In this document: positions 17,098 through 24,555 of the stretch, in pieces
Layout: each line of letters starts with the position of its first letter
Numbering within the stretch: the first letter of the stretch is position 1
IMG/VR virus record: IMGVR_UViG_3300031673_016559
Location: 1 to 55,511 of that record
Reading direction: 5' to 3' (one strand)
Length of the DNA stretch: 55,511 nt
From: a virus
The notes under the pieces: generated by a model
What the model saw: the letters and a program-made list of their open reading frames with translations, nothing else
The model's database searches: none
What the model was told of the DNA's origin: nothing
Position numbers and translations under genes: made by a program

Positions 17098-17505
17098 CTA
17101 AGTTGACTCGATGAATTTGACGATGAAGTCGCGGCTCTGCACGAAAATCAGGAGGTCGTCGTCGCGCAGGTCCGGCCCGACGATCTCCGGCAGGATGCTG
17201 TCTACCGCGATTCCGTTGACGGTGCCGTGGGTGTTGGGGCAGGCTTTACGCACGAGCTCAAGGATGGACTTCTGATCGGCGTAGCTTTTGGCCTGCACCG
17301 TCACCTGCACGCGCTCAGTCGCCATGACCTGCGCCGCATCCATGGCCACGGTGTTGCGCTCGACCGTGCTGATATGGCTGATCCCGATGGCGGGCAGCAC
17401 CGTGTCGATCGGGATGACGCCGGCCATGATCTTGCTCGCCGGCACGACCGCAAGCACCGCGGCGTTGTTCGCGAGAAGAGATCGGATCGCTATGACGCCG
17501 CTCAT
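17098..17505 (-). CDS. DUF3168-like tail completion protein
   Basis: About 135 residues from the ATG at 17505. Upstream in-frame codons overlap the previous gene and were not preferred, although the ribosome site is weak either way. The sequence follows the DUF3168 pattern: an N-terminal helix ending in L-A-V-V-P, P-A-I-G-I-S-H, then V-Q-V-T-V-Q-A and a closing beta strand. Such proteins, related to lambda gpU and SPP1 gp17, cap the tail tube at the head end. Neighbours (gp10-like upstream, tube downstream) agree. Confidence 0.8.
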   Translation of the reverse strand: MSGVIAIRSLLANNAAVLAVVPASKIMAGVIPIDTVLPAIGISHISTVERNTVAMDAAQVMATERVQVTVQAKSYADQKSILELVRKACPNTHGTVNGIAVDSILPEIVGPDLRDDDLLIFVQSRDFIVKFIEST

Positions 17506-17518
17506 GCTGGAGTGTCCA

Positions 17519-18079
17519 TTATTCGTCCTCACCCGCAATGAGTATCTCAGCGGTGTCGAGCCCTTCCTTTTTGGCGAGACGCGTTTTCATGTACTCGGCC
17601 GAGGCGATCACCGCTGCCTGCCCCTGGCTGTCCAGGGCCGGGCGCAGGAACGGGTGCGCTTTCATCCCAGGGTGGTGCACAGACTGAAAGAGCAACCCGC
17701 CGATCGAGAGCGCGGCCTTGCCTTTGGCCGAAATGGTGTGCGGCACCGCGCCGGTAAATTCGATGATGTGCGCGTACCAGACATCGGCGCCGGTTTTTGT
17801 CTTACCGCCGACGACCACCCGCGCCATGACATAGGGCCGGCTGATTTTCGTTCCGAGGTGGATGCTGTCGCGCAGAGCGCCGGCGTACTCCCCATACTTC
17901 TCGGCACCGCTAGAGCTGGGCGGGCCCACCGGCACGTTTGCCTGCGCCTCCACCATGATGAGCTTGGCGCCGGCGCGCAGTGCGCCGCGCATCACATTCA
18001 ATTCCAGCTTGGGCGGCAGGGTGTCGAGGAGCGCCTGCAACTGCGCGAGGCCAGTGACTTTAATCGTCCGGTCGGCCAT
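17519..18079 (-). CDS. HK97 gp10-like minor tail / neck protein
   Basis: A 186-residue protein. The N-terminus (I-K-V-T-G-L-A-Q-L-Q-A-L-L), G-A-L-R-D-S-I-H, W-Y-A-H-I-I-E-F-T-G and H-P-F-L-R-P-A are the conserved positions of the HK97 gp10 family. These proteins are needed to join heads and tails. The gene follows head closure and precedes tail completion, as in HK97. Confidence 0.9.
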   Translation of the reverse strand: MADRTIKVTGLAQLQALLDTLPPKLELNVMRGALRAGAKLIMVEAQANVPVGPPSSSGAEKYGEYAGALRDSIHLGTKISRPYVMARVVVGGKTKTGADVWYAHIIEFTGAVPHTISAKGKAALSIGGLLFQSVHHPGMKAHPFLRPALDSQGQAAVIASAEYMKTRLAKKEGLDTAEILIAGEDE

Positions 18080-18080
18080 G

Positions 18081-18479
18081 TCAGCTCGAGTATTTCTCGC
18101 ACATCATTTCGAGCATCCTGCGCCTGCCTCGGATCTCGGCGGGGCCGCCGATGATCTGATAGACGACATCGGTGTCGCCGTGCACGGTAATGCGCATCGA
18201 CGAGTCGATGTCGTTGCGCCAGCGGATCCTGACACGGGTCTGGTTTCGCGCTACGGCGAGCCCCTGCATCACCGACTCAGAGCGACTTGGCAGCGCGTCC
18301 TGCACTTCGGCCCAAAACCGCTCAGCCACCGGCGGGCTTCCGGGCAGCACGGCCAGAGGCACCCAGGTGATAACTTGGGTGCCGTATTGGGTGTCCTGGG
18401 TCGCCTGTTTTTGTTCAATGGTAATAAGACGGGTCAGGGTTCCAGCGGAAACCCTTACGGCCCCGGCGGACATAATCAT
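18081..18479 (-). CDS. Head closure / head-tail adaptor protein (SPP1 gp16-like)
   Basis: About 132 residues. The ATG at 18479 overlaps the methyltransferase gene stop by 4 bp. The pattern T-L-T-R-L-I-T-I-E, W-A-E-V, then V-R-I-R-W-R-N-D-I and Y-Q-I-I-G is that of the phage head-tail joining family (beta barrel). It would seal the connector after DNA packaging and receive the tail. Its separation from the connector gene by three non-structural genes is unusual. Confidence 0.85.
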   Translation of the reverse strand: MIMSAGAVRVSAGTLTRLITIEQKQATQDTQYGTQVITWVPLAVLPGSPPVAERFWAEVQDALPSRSESVMQGLAVARNQTRVRIRWRNDIDSSMRITVHGDTDVVYQIIGGPAEIRGRRRMLEMMCEKYSS

Positions 18480-19009
18480 GGCGCGATCCAGTAGCATTGC
18501 ATTGTATCGGCGCAATCGACGACGTGAAGGCCAGCCGCCTCGATGGCCTTCGCCACGCCTGGGCAGTTTTTCCAGTGATAGTCGTCGAACACGGCGATGC
18601 CGCCCGAGGTCATGCGCGCGCGCAGCCAGACGATCGCGTCGGCGGTACTCTTTTCCAGATCCATGTCAACGTGCGCGAAGCTGATGTGCTTGTCGAACGC
18701 CTCTGCGGAGCGCGGAAACAGCCCGGCGATCAGCGTGACGTTCGCTGGCATCGCGGCCTTGACTGCATCGAGCGACGTGTTGCTGAACTCGCCGGGCTTG
18801 TGGAAGTCGATCTCGCGCCATGACTCTTTCGGCATCCCCTCGAAGGTGTCGAAGCCATAGCACCGCTTTTCCGAGAACTCACCCGCGAGTGCTTTCAGCG
18901 CGCCGCCCTGATAGACCCCAAGCTCGACGATGCAGCCGGCGACGGTGCGCGCGGTTTCAGCCACGCGCAACAGCGTCGAGAGCTTTTTCGGGGTGAGCAG
19001 AATTTCCAT
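18476..19009 (-). CDS. TylF/MycF-like SAM-dependent O-methyltransferase
   Basis: A 177-residue protein with a GGAG ribosome site. It has the class I fold motifs: V-E-L-G-V-Y-Q-G-G in the SAM-binding loop, C-Y-G-F-D-T-F-E-G-M, F-A-H-V-D-M-D-L and F-D-D-Y-H-W. This matches macrocin-type sugar O-methyltransferases, including the metal-binding D-D pair. It is the third gene of a cassette with a glycosyltransferase-like and an MptE-like gene, embedded in the head-tail joining block and translationally coupled to both sides. The likely target is a glycan on the host surface or on virions. Confidence 0.8.
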   Translation of the reverse strand: MEILLTPKKLSTLLRVAETARTVAGCIVELGVYQGGALKALAGEFSEKRCYGFDTFEGMPKESWREIDFHKPGEFSNTSLDAVKAAMPANVTLIAGLFPRSAEAFDKHISFAHVDMDLEKSTADAIVWLRARMTSGGIAVFDDYHWKNCPGVAKAIEAAGLHVVDCADTMQCYWIAP

Positions 19010-19937
19010 TGTGATGCTCCACTATGAATTCGGCGATCCGCGCGTGCGCGAGAGGAATGTCGATGGTCTTGTCGTGATTGCAGGCCGGCGACCAGCAGGC
19101 GCACGGACTGATCGGCTCGATTGGAAGCCACGGCGAATAGCGCGCGCCCGCCGAAAACGATTCCTTACCCTCGAAGCCGCCGAAGATGCAGATGAGCGGC
19201 GCGCTGACCGCCTGCGCGAGCACGGTCATGAAGCACGGCGATGTAAAAACCAGCTCGGCCCTTGCCGTGAGCGCCGCCATCGTCTCAAGATCGAGCTCGC
19301 CCTTGTGATAGACGGCATCGGGCTCGATTTGCGACTCCGACTCGATGATCGACTCCACGCCATCCACGAGATCGGCGACACTGATCACGAAAAACTGCTG
19401 CCGGATTCTCGAAGCAAGCGCGTGATAGGCTTCGCAATCCGGGTTGCGCGCGAGCTTTGCGCGCGCCGATTCCCGGTTTTGCCCATGCAGCGCGATCAGC
19501 GGCCGGTAGATCATCAACGGCCTGTCGTCGGCCAGTTCCATTAGCACGGCGTCGGCCTTCGCGTTCCACGCTGGCGCTATCGGCAGACGAAAATCACCGG
19601 CCCCAAGCGGCACGCCGCACACGTCGGCCATGGTCTGCAGTACCGAGACGCGATTGCCTGGGCGCATCCGGCTGAGATAGCCGTTGCTCACCACCTTCGA
19701 ACCTGGTGGGGCCGCCGTGCGTCCGTAGAGGGCCGCGGTACGAATTTCGTTCTTCGCCATCCACGGGATCGGTGACTTGAGCGGCACCAGATGCAGCTCG
19801 GGCAGATCCCAAAAGAGTTGCGGCCAGGACGTTTTCAGCCAGAGGTCGTGCCCGCGCATCAGCTCGCGCACGATGGCGCGCTCGTGCAGGTTGTCACCCA
19901 GGCCATGCATCCCGTTAAGCGTATAGGCGCAGCGCAT
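18957..19937 (-). CDS. GT9-like glycosyltransferase (heptosyltransferase-related)
   Basis: A 326-residue protein. The N-terminus (G-L-G-D-N-L-H-E-R) matches the G-x-G-D start of the ADP-heptose:LPS heptosyltransferase family. The second half has F-T-S-P-C-F-M-T-V-L-A-Q-A and a nucleotide-sugar-binding region I-C-I-F-G-G-F-E-G. It overlaps the methyltransferase gene by 53 bp and the upstream gene by 23 bp, which shows that the trio is expressed together. The acceptor is not visible. An LPS core, capsule or virion protein is possible. Confidence 0.7.
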   Translation of the reverse strand: MRCAYTLNGMHGLGDNLHERAIVRELMRGHDLWLKTSWPQLFWDLPELHLVPLKSPIPWMAKNEIRTAALYGRTAAPPGSKVVSNGYLSRMRPGNRVSVLQTMADVCGVPLGAGDFRLPIAPAWNAKADAVLMELADDRPLMIYRPLIALHGQNRESARAKLARNPDCEAYHALASRIRQQFFVISVADLVDGVESIIESESQIEPDAVYHKGELDLETMAALTARAELVFTSPCFMTVLAQAVSAPLICIFGGFEGKESFSAGARYSPWLPIEPISPCACWSPACNHDKTIDIPLAHARIAEFIVEHHNGNSAHPEKALDAVARG

Positions 19938-20586
19938 CTTCGAGGTCCATTTTCGGAAAGCTGTCGATGGCAGAGTCCGGCGAGCAATTCACCACCTTGA
20001 CCCCGGCGGCCAAGATTGCGCGCTCGCCCGCCGAGAACGCTTTGCGATATTCGGCATAGGCGGCGATGGGCTCGCGCTTCGGGTGGTCGCCGAACCAATG
20101 CGTCTTGCCCGTTGGTTCGCGCGCGTCAAACCCGAGGAGCAGAATCGTTTTCGCTCCCGCCAAGACGGCGATGTTGAGCGCCTGGTAGCCCGAGTTGCTT
20201 CCGGTAACGATCTGCTTCGGGTCGAGCGACAATCCGAAGCTATGGCCCCGGCCATTGGCGTTGCGCAAAATGTGCACCGCCGGATCCTTGATGTTCCCGC
20301 CGCTGTCGGAGATCGAGCATTTTTGCCCGGCGAACGCCTGAAAGTCCGGGCGGTCCTTGTGCCAGCCCCACCATTCCGAATCTGCGAAGTAGCAAATATC
20401 GGCGAACGGCGCGAGCCGGTAGGCGTCATTGACTGCTATCACGCGAAGGGCGCGCCGCGCGCTCACCAGCTCGACCTGCTGCGGCGTGAGGCTCGGGCCA
20501 CCGCCGATCAGCACCGCAATGGCCTCGCGCCATTCGAGCGCGACCTGGCTGAACGCGCCCTCGGCCTCCCGGCGCAGGACGCTCAC
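19915..20586 (-). CDS. MptE/DUF115-like Rossmann protein (possible sugar transferase)
   Basis: A 223-residue protein. The N-terminal I-G-G-G-P-S-L loop, A-V-N-D-A-Y, Y-F-A-D-S-E-W-W and the C-terminal G-x-D-A-R-E-P-T-G-K-T-H-W-F-G-D-H resemble 6-hydroxymethylpterin pyrophosphokinase MptE-like / DUF115 proteins. These have a sialyltransferase-like fold. In bacteria, related proteins act in flagellin glycosylation and surface-sugar transfer. Here it starts the three-gene cassette and overlaps the connector gene by 4 bp. A pterin role is unlikely in a phage operon; sugar transfer is the better guess. Confidence 0.65.
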   Translation of the reverse strand: MSVLRREAEGAFSQVALEWREAIAVLIGGGPSLTPQQVELVSARRALRVIAVNDAYRLAPFADICYFADSEWWGWHKDRPDFQAFAGQKCSISDSGGNIKDPAVHILRNANGRGHSFGLSLDPKQIVTGSNSGYQALNIAVLAGAKTILLLGFDAREPTGKTHWFGDHPKREPIAAYAEYRKAFSAGERAILAAGVKVVNCSPDSAIDSFPKMDLEDALRLYA

Positions 20587-21272
20587 GCGATCGACAGATC
20601 AGCGCGCTCGGGCTTGAGGAGCTGCTCCGCCACCTGCAGGAGCAGCGGCATCATGACCGGGTCGCGGTCATAGTTCGCCTCGGCCCACAGCTTCATGGCC
20701 TGCCGGAAGCGAACGGGCACGACGCTGCCATCCTGCGAAGGGCTGCCAGTGCGGTTGGCAAAGCCAGCCCGGAACGTGATGCGAAAGCCCGCGAAAACGC
20801 CAGCCGTCGGCCAGGTGATACCGTTCAGGGGAACGATACGCGGCCACTTTGATTCGGCCTCGCGTAGCTGGTAGCTCAGCGGGTCAACGGCAGTCTCGAC
20901 GCCGGCCTGGTCGACCGATACGAACTCGGTCAGCGCGAGGACCGGAGATTTGCGCAGCATTATTTCGCCGCTGCGCATCCAGTGGTCCCAATCGCGCTGG
21001 CCCCACCAGCCGCGAAGCCCCGGCGTGTAGCCCGAGACGCGATCACCGCCGACGGAGTAGCCGCTGCGGTTCACGATGGACAGCCGCCAGGTCTGATCGA
21101 CCAACGCGCGGCCGGTGTAGTCCTCGGCCCACTCGCGCGCCGCGGCGATCAGATTCGTGATGTCGGCGTCCTCATCCGTGATGGACGTGTAGGAGCGCAG
21201 GTGGCGCTTCATTTCATCGAGCAGCACGGGCTCGATGTCGGGTTGGGTGATGTGCTCAAAGAGGAAGTTCAT
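20583..21272 (-). CDS. Head-tail connector protein (gp6-like)
   Basis: A 229-residue protein. The N-terminal part (L-D-E-M-K-R-H-L-R, then L-I-A-A-A-R-E-W-A-E-D-Y-T-G-R) is the conserved helical core of the phage gp6-like connector family. The rest is longer than usual and ends in an A-M-K-L-W-A-E-A-N-Y helix. It would form the dodecameric ring under the portal. ATGA overlaps link it to the collagen-like gene before it and the MptE-like gene after it. Confidence 0.85.
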   Translation of the reverse strand: MNFLFEHITQPDIEPVLLDEMKRHLRSYTSITDEDADITNLIAAAREWAEDYTGRALVDQTWRLSIVNRSGYSVGGDRVSGYTPGLRGWWGQRDWDHWMRSGEIMLRKSPVLALTEFVSVDQAGVETAVDPLSYQLREAESKWPRIVPLNGITWPTAGVFAGFRITFRAGFANRTGSPSQDGSVVPVRFRQAMKLWAEANYDRDPVMMPLLLQVAEQLLKPERADLSIA

Positions 21273-22867
21273 TGGATATGCACCGTCGGTTTTGTCGTGG
21301 CAGGACCATCAGGCTTGCCGTCCTTGCCGCGCGCGCCCTCTTTCACCATCAGTCGCCAATCCGATGAATCGCCCGGCTTGGCCGTCGTCTTTTCAACTTC
21401 GCAATGCCATGCCGAGCCGCCCCAGGTGACCACGTCGCCGCCCTCGTATTCACCTTCGCGCCAGACTTTGCGGTACAGGATCACGCGGGTCTTGATCTCG
21501 CAAACCAGCTCGCGCCCGCTCGTGTAGCGCGTGGTGCGTCGAATAGTGCGCCCTTCGTGTAGCGTTTCCTCGACCTGGGTGTCGATGCCGTTCATGCAGA
21601 CGGACCAGCCGGCGGCTGCGAGGCCGACCGGGCCGTCAGACCCGAGCGGATCGGTGTTGCGGATCGAGCGGATCATGCCGCCTCGGTGCTCGGCGAAGGT
21701 GCCGCGCGGATAGCTCTTAGCCTCGTCGATGGCCGGGAGGATGTCGATGGCGAGCGCGTCGCGTCCCGCGTCGCCGTCCTTCCCGTCCCGGCCGTCGCGC
21801 CCATCCTTGCCCTCGCGGCCGTCTTTACCGTGCTCGCCGGCTACGCCGCGCAGCGATTCGACCCACGCCAACTGATTGCCGACAAATCCCGCGGCTTGCG
21901 CGAGTTCATAGGCGCTTTTTCCGTTCGCGCCGTCGCGCCCAGGACTGCCGTCGTTGCCGAGTCCGCCATCGGCGCCCGGTGCGCCAGGATGGCCTTTTTC
22001 TCCACGCTCACCCGCCGGGCCTGGATCGCCCTTTTCGCCGCGTTCGCCGACTGCGCCGGGTTCACCTCTTGTGCCCGGCTGACCTTGTTCTCCCGGCTCG
22101 CCTTTCTCGCCACGCTCACCGGGCGTGCCAGGGTCGCCTTTTTCTCCGCGCTCACCGGGCGTGCCGGGCTCGCCCATTTCACCGGCCTCGCCGCGCTTGC
22201 CCTGCGGCCCTTGTTCGCCCTTGATCGATTCGCCGGGCGGGCCAGCCTCGCCGCGCGCCCCGGGCTCACCCGGTGAGCCCGTTTCCCCGCGCGCGCCGAT
22301 CGCACCGGGGTCGCCTTTTACGCCCGGTGGGCTCTGCTCGCCCGGTTCGCCCTTATCCCCACGCTCGCCCGGCGCGCCAGAATCGCCCTTTTCTCCACGC
22401 TCGCCCGCCGGGCCTGGCTCACCTTTTGCACCGACTTCGCCCGCCGGGCCTGGCTCACCCTTTGCACCGGCTTCGCCGCGCTCGCCCTGTGGCCCCGGAT
22501 CGCCTTTGACCGATTCACCGGGTGCACCGCTGTCGCCCTTTTCGCCGCGTTTGCCGCGTTCGCCGATTGCGCCCGGCAGACCCTGTACTCCCGGCTCACC
22601 CTTCTCGCCGCGCTCACCGGGCGTGCCAGGATCGCCTTTTTCCCCGCGCTCACCTGGTGTGCCGGGCGCGCCCTTTTCTCCGGCCTCGCCGCGCTCGCCC
22701 GGCGCGCCCTGATCGCCAGGGTCACCCTTGGGGCCCGCAGGAATGGCACCGATCTTGGTGACAAGCTCGTCGATCCGCTTACCGAGTGGATATATGGCGC
22801 GGGCGACATAGCCCCTGACCGCCTCGAGCATCTTGTGTGCGAGCAATTCAGCGTCAAGCAGGTTCAA
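21269..22867 (-). CDS. Collagen-like repeat protein in the head gene cluster
   Basis: A 532-residue protein. Residues 1-42 are a helical N-terminal domain. Roughly residues 43-345 are nearly unbroken Gly-X-Y triplets (G-E-R, G-E-K, G-D-P, G-A-P), with a further short set around 350-370. The C-terminal part (about 375-515) is globular, with W-R-E-G-E-Y-E-G-G-D-V-V-T-W-G resembling small carbohydrate-binding-type modules seen in phage fibres. It overlaps the portal gene by 14 bp and the connector gene by 4 bp. A collagen rod encoded between portal and connector suggests a head or neck decoration fibre. The family is not recognised beyond the repeats. Confidence 0.8.
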   Translation of the reverse strand: MNLLDAELLAHKMLEAVRGYVARAIYPLGKRIDELVTKIGAIPAGPKGDPGDQGAPGERGEAGEKGAPGTPGERGEKGDPGTPGERGEKGEPGVQGLPGAIGERGKRGEKGDSGAPGESVKGDPGPQGERGEAGAKGEPGPAGEVGAKGEPGPAGERGEKGDSGAPGERGDKGEPGEQSPPGVKGDPGAIGARGETGSPGEPGARGEAGPPGESIKGEQGPQGKRGEAGEMGEPGTPGERGEKGDPGTPGERGEKGEPGEQGQPGTRGEPGAVGERGEKGDPGPAGERGEKGHPGAPGADGGLGNDGSPGRDGANGKSAYELAQAAGFVGNQLAWVESLRGVAGEHGKDGREGKDGRDGRDGKDGDAGRDALAIDILPAIDEAKSYPRGTFAEHRGGMIRSIRNTDPLGSDGPVGLAAAGWSVCMNGIDTQVEETLHEGRTIRRTTRYTSGRELVCEIKTRVILYRKVWREGEYEGGDVVTWGGSAWHCEVEKTTAKPGDSSDWRLMVKEGARGKDGKPDGPATTKPTVHIQ

Positions 22868-24251
22868 GCTCGAGCCCCTTGACGAATAGCTCGGCGAGCA
22901 CGGCCGCGTCGACCGAATCCGCTTTGTCGTTTGCCGCCGCCGGAGCAGGCACCGGCATGGGCGGCGCCCCCGGCGCTGGCGTCAGTTCAGGCTTTGGCGC
23001 GGCGCCTGCGAACGGGTCGGCCTTCGCGTCGCGCTTGGCAAGGGCCGCGAGCGAATAGTTCTGCTGCTGCAGGTAGGGCGACTCGCCACCGGCAACCGGC
23101 GGCATATTTTCCGTAGCGCGCGCTTCGTTCGGCGACATCCAGCCGCCCTGGATTGCCTTGCTCTTCGTGTCGTAGCGCGTCGCCGTATCCATGCGCATGA
23201 GCCCCTCCAGGTCGAGCTCGGTGTGATAACCCCCTGGCAGGGCTAGACCATCGTCGAGGCACGCTTCCACAGATTCGATCAGGGTTTGCAAGCAGTCGGA
23301 GTAATACGTCTGGTTGAGCGATTCGACGCTGACGCGCACCGGCTCCGGGCCGCCGAGCTTGAACAGCGGAACGTGGAAGCAGCGCGCGACGTCCTCCACC
23401 GTCCATTTCAATTGCTCGATCAACTGCGCTTCGCCGGCGGGGATCGTCATCGCCTCGTACTTGAGGCCGTCGCCCAGGACGGCGAGGCGGCCGAAGTTGG
23501 CACCGCCATAATTTTCTTCCCAGGCTTTTTTGATGCGTTCCGCTGTCTGGTCGCTGATCGTGCCGGGCGCCGAGAGCGCCCCGGACGGGCGGCTCATGTT
23601 GTCAAAAAACTTGGTGCTGTTGCCCTGGATCCGATTGCCCATCGTCGCGGACATCCCGCAAGCGTAGATCGGCGACACGCCGACGAGCGGGTGCCACAGG
23701 CAGACCATGCGGTCGTGGATAATCTCCGAAGCGGGAACGGTGATCGCCTCGGGGAGCTGAGCAAGGTGATCCGCGGCGATCCTGTAATAGACGCTCCCAT
23801 CGTCGGCCACAAGCGGCGTGACGCGCTGCGCGTCGAGGATATAAAGGGCCGTGACGAGCCCGCGGCCATCCCGCTGCTTAAGCGCGAAGGTATTGCCGTA
23901 GAGCAGCTTGGAGGTGACCCAACACTCGATGAACTTGATGCGCGTCTGGTAGCGGTTCGGCTTTGCCAATACTGGCAGAAAGGGCGAGCTGGTCTTGACC
24001 TCCGTCGCGATGCCGTTGTCGTCCTCGTCGACGAGCTTGATTCTCAGCTTGCCGATGTCGGCCGCGATAATGGTGACGCAGGCAAACACCGCCGAAAAAG
24101 CCAGCACCTCGCGCGGCGCATCGACTTCGATATTGCGCTGCCAGGCGCCGGCGAAGGACTCCCGGATCAGGCCGAACCAGCCCCCGCTTGAATTGATAGC
24201 GGAAAGGGTCTGCGCCTTTTTGCGCACAACCTCGAAGCCGAAGATGCGCAT
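22854..24251 (-). CDS. Portal protein (HK97 family)
   Basis: About 465 residues from the ATG at 24251, which lies one base after the preceding stop; longer in-frame sequence runs through another gene. Typical HK97 portal segments are present: V-F-A-C-V-T-I-I-A-A-D-I, L-L-Y-G-N-T-F, W-H-P-L-V-G-V-S-P-I and a C-terminal region with T-R-Y-D-T-K-S-K-A-I-Q-G-G-W-M-S-P-N-E-A-R. The tail is Pro/Ala-rich. It forms the dodecameric channel for DNA packaging. The position after protease-capsid and before the connector agrees. Confidence 0.93.
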   Translation of the reverse strand: MRIFGFEVVRKKAQTLSAINSSGGWFGLIRESFAGAWQRNIEVDAPREVLAFSAVFACVTIIAADIGKLRIKLVDEDDNGIATEVKTSSPFLPVLAKPNRYQTRIKFIECWVTSKLLYGNTFALKQRDGRGLVTALYILDAQRVTPLVADDGSVYYRIAADHLAQLPEAITVPASEIIHDRMVCLWHPLVGVSPIYACGMSATMGNRIQGNSTKFFDNMSRPSGALSAPGTISDQTAERIKKAWEENYGGANFGRLAVLGDGLKYEAMTIPAGEAQLIEQLKWTVEDVARCFHVPLFKLGGPEPVRVSVESLNQTYYSDCLQTLIESVEACLDDGLALPGGYHTELDLEGLMRMDTATRYDTKSKAIQGGWMSPNEARATENMPPVAGGESPYLQQQNYSLAALAKRDAKADPFAGAAPKPELTPAPGAPPMPVPAPAAANDKADSVDAAVLAELFVKGLELEPA

Positions 24252-24252
24252 A

Positions 24253-24495
24253 TCAGGCAGTTTTGTGTTTGGTGTTGTACCTGCGTTTCTGGCGCACTGC
24301 GACAGCGGCCGGCGCTGGGTCAGCCGCCACCATTTGGCGCGTACGGTATTGCTGGCCGTCCTGCGCCGGTGCAAGCTCGGCGCGCCCAAGCAGCTCCAGG
24401 GCGTGGACATACTCCTCGTGCGCCTCGAACGGCTCGCCAGCTGCGAGCTCGCGCCCGTCGTAAGTGTGGCCCATCTTGGAGATCATTTTTGGCAT
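24253..24495 (-). CDS. Small hypothetical protein between capsid and portal
   Basis: An 80-residue protein with an AAAGGAAA ribosome site. It has a G-H-T-Y-D-G-R-E-L-A-A-G-E-P-F beta-strand start, an acidic helix (E-A-H-E-E-Y-V-H-A-L-E) and a basic tail ending K-R-R-Y-N-T-K-H-K. Short genes of this kind are common between capsid and portal in P27-terminase phages. No function is known. A minor capsid or portal-binding role is possible. Confidence 0.6.
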   Translation of the reverse strand: MPKMISKMGHTYDGRELAAGEPFEAHEEYVHALELLGRAELAPAQDGQQYRTRQMVAADPAPAAVAVRQKRRYNTKHKTA

Positions 24496-24512
24496 AAGAT
24501 TTCCTTTGGAAT

Positions 24513-24547
24513 CGGGCGCACCATCCGAACGCGGACAGGTGCGCCCG
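24513..24547 (-). other. Perfect 10-bp intergenic hairpin downstream of the capsid gene
   Basis: CGGGCGCACC and GGTGCGCCCG form a perfect 10-bp stem with a 15-base loop in the only gap between the capsid stop and the next ribosome site. There is no T-run, so it is better explained as an mRNA-stabilising or processing element, or a weak attenuator, than as a terminator. Confidence 0.55.
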
Positions 24548-24555
24548 CCGGCCTA

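Noticed and set aside
21686-22712. Long plus-strand frames opposite the collagen-like gene
   Set aside because: Translations are antisense images of Gly-X-Y codons (S-P-G and R-A-R repeats) with no ribosome site.
21960-22720. DNA repeats in the collagen-like gene as a CRISPR or satellite array
   Set aside because: They are 9-base codon triplet repeats encoding Gly-X-Y with no spacer structure.
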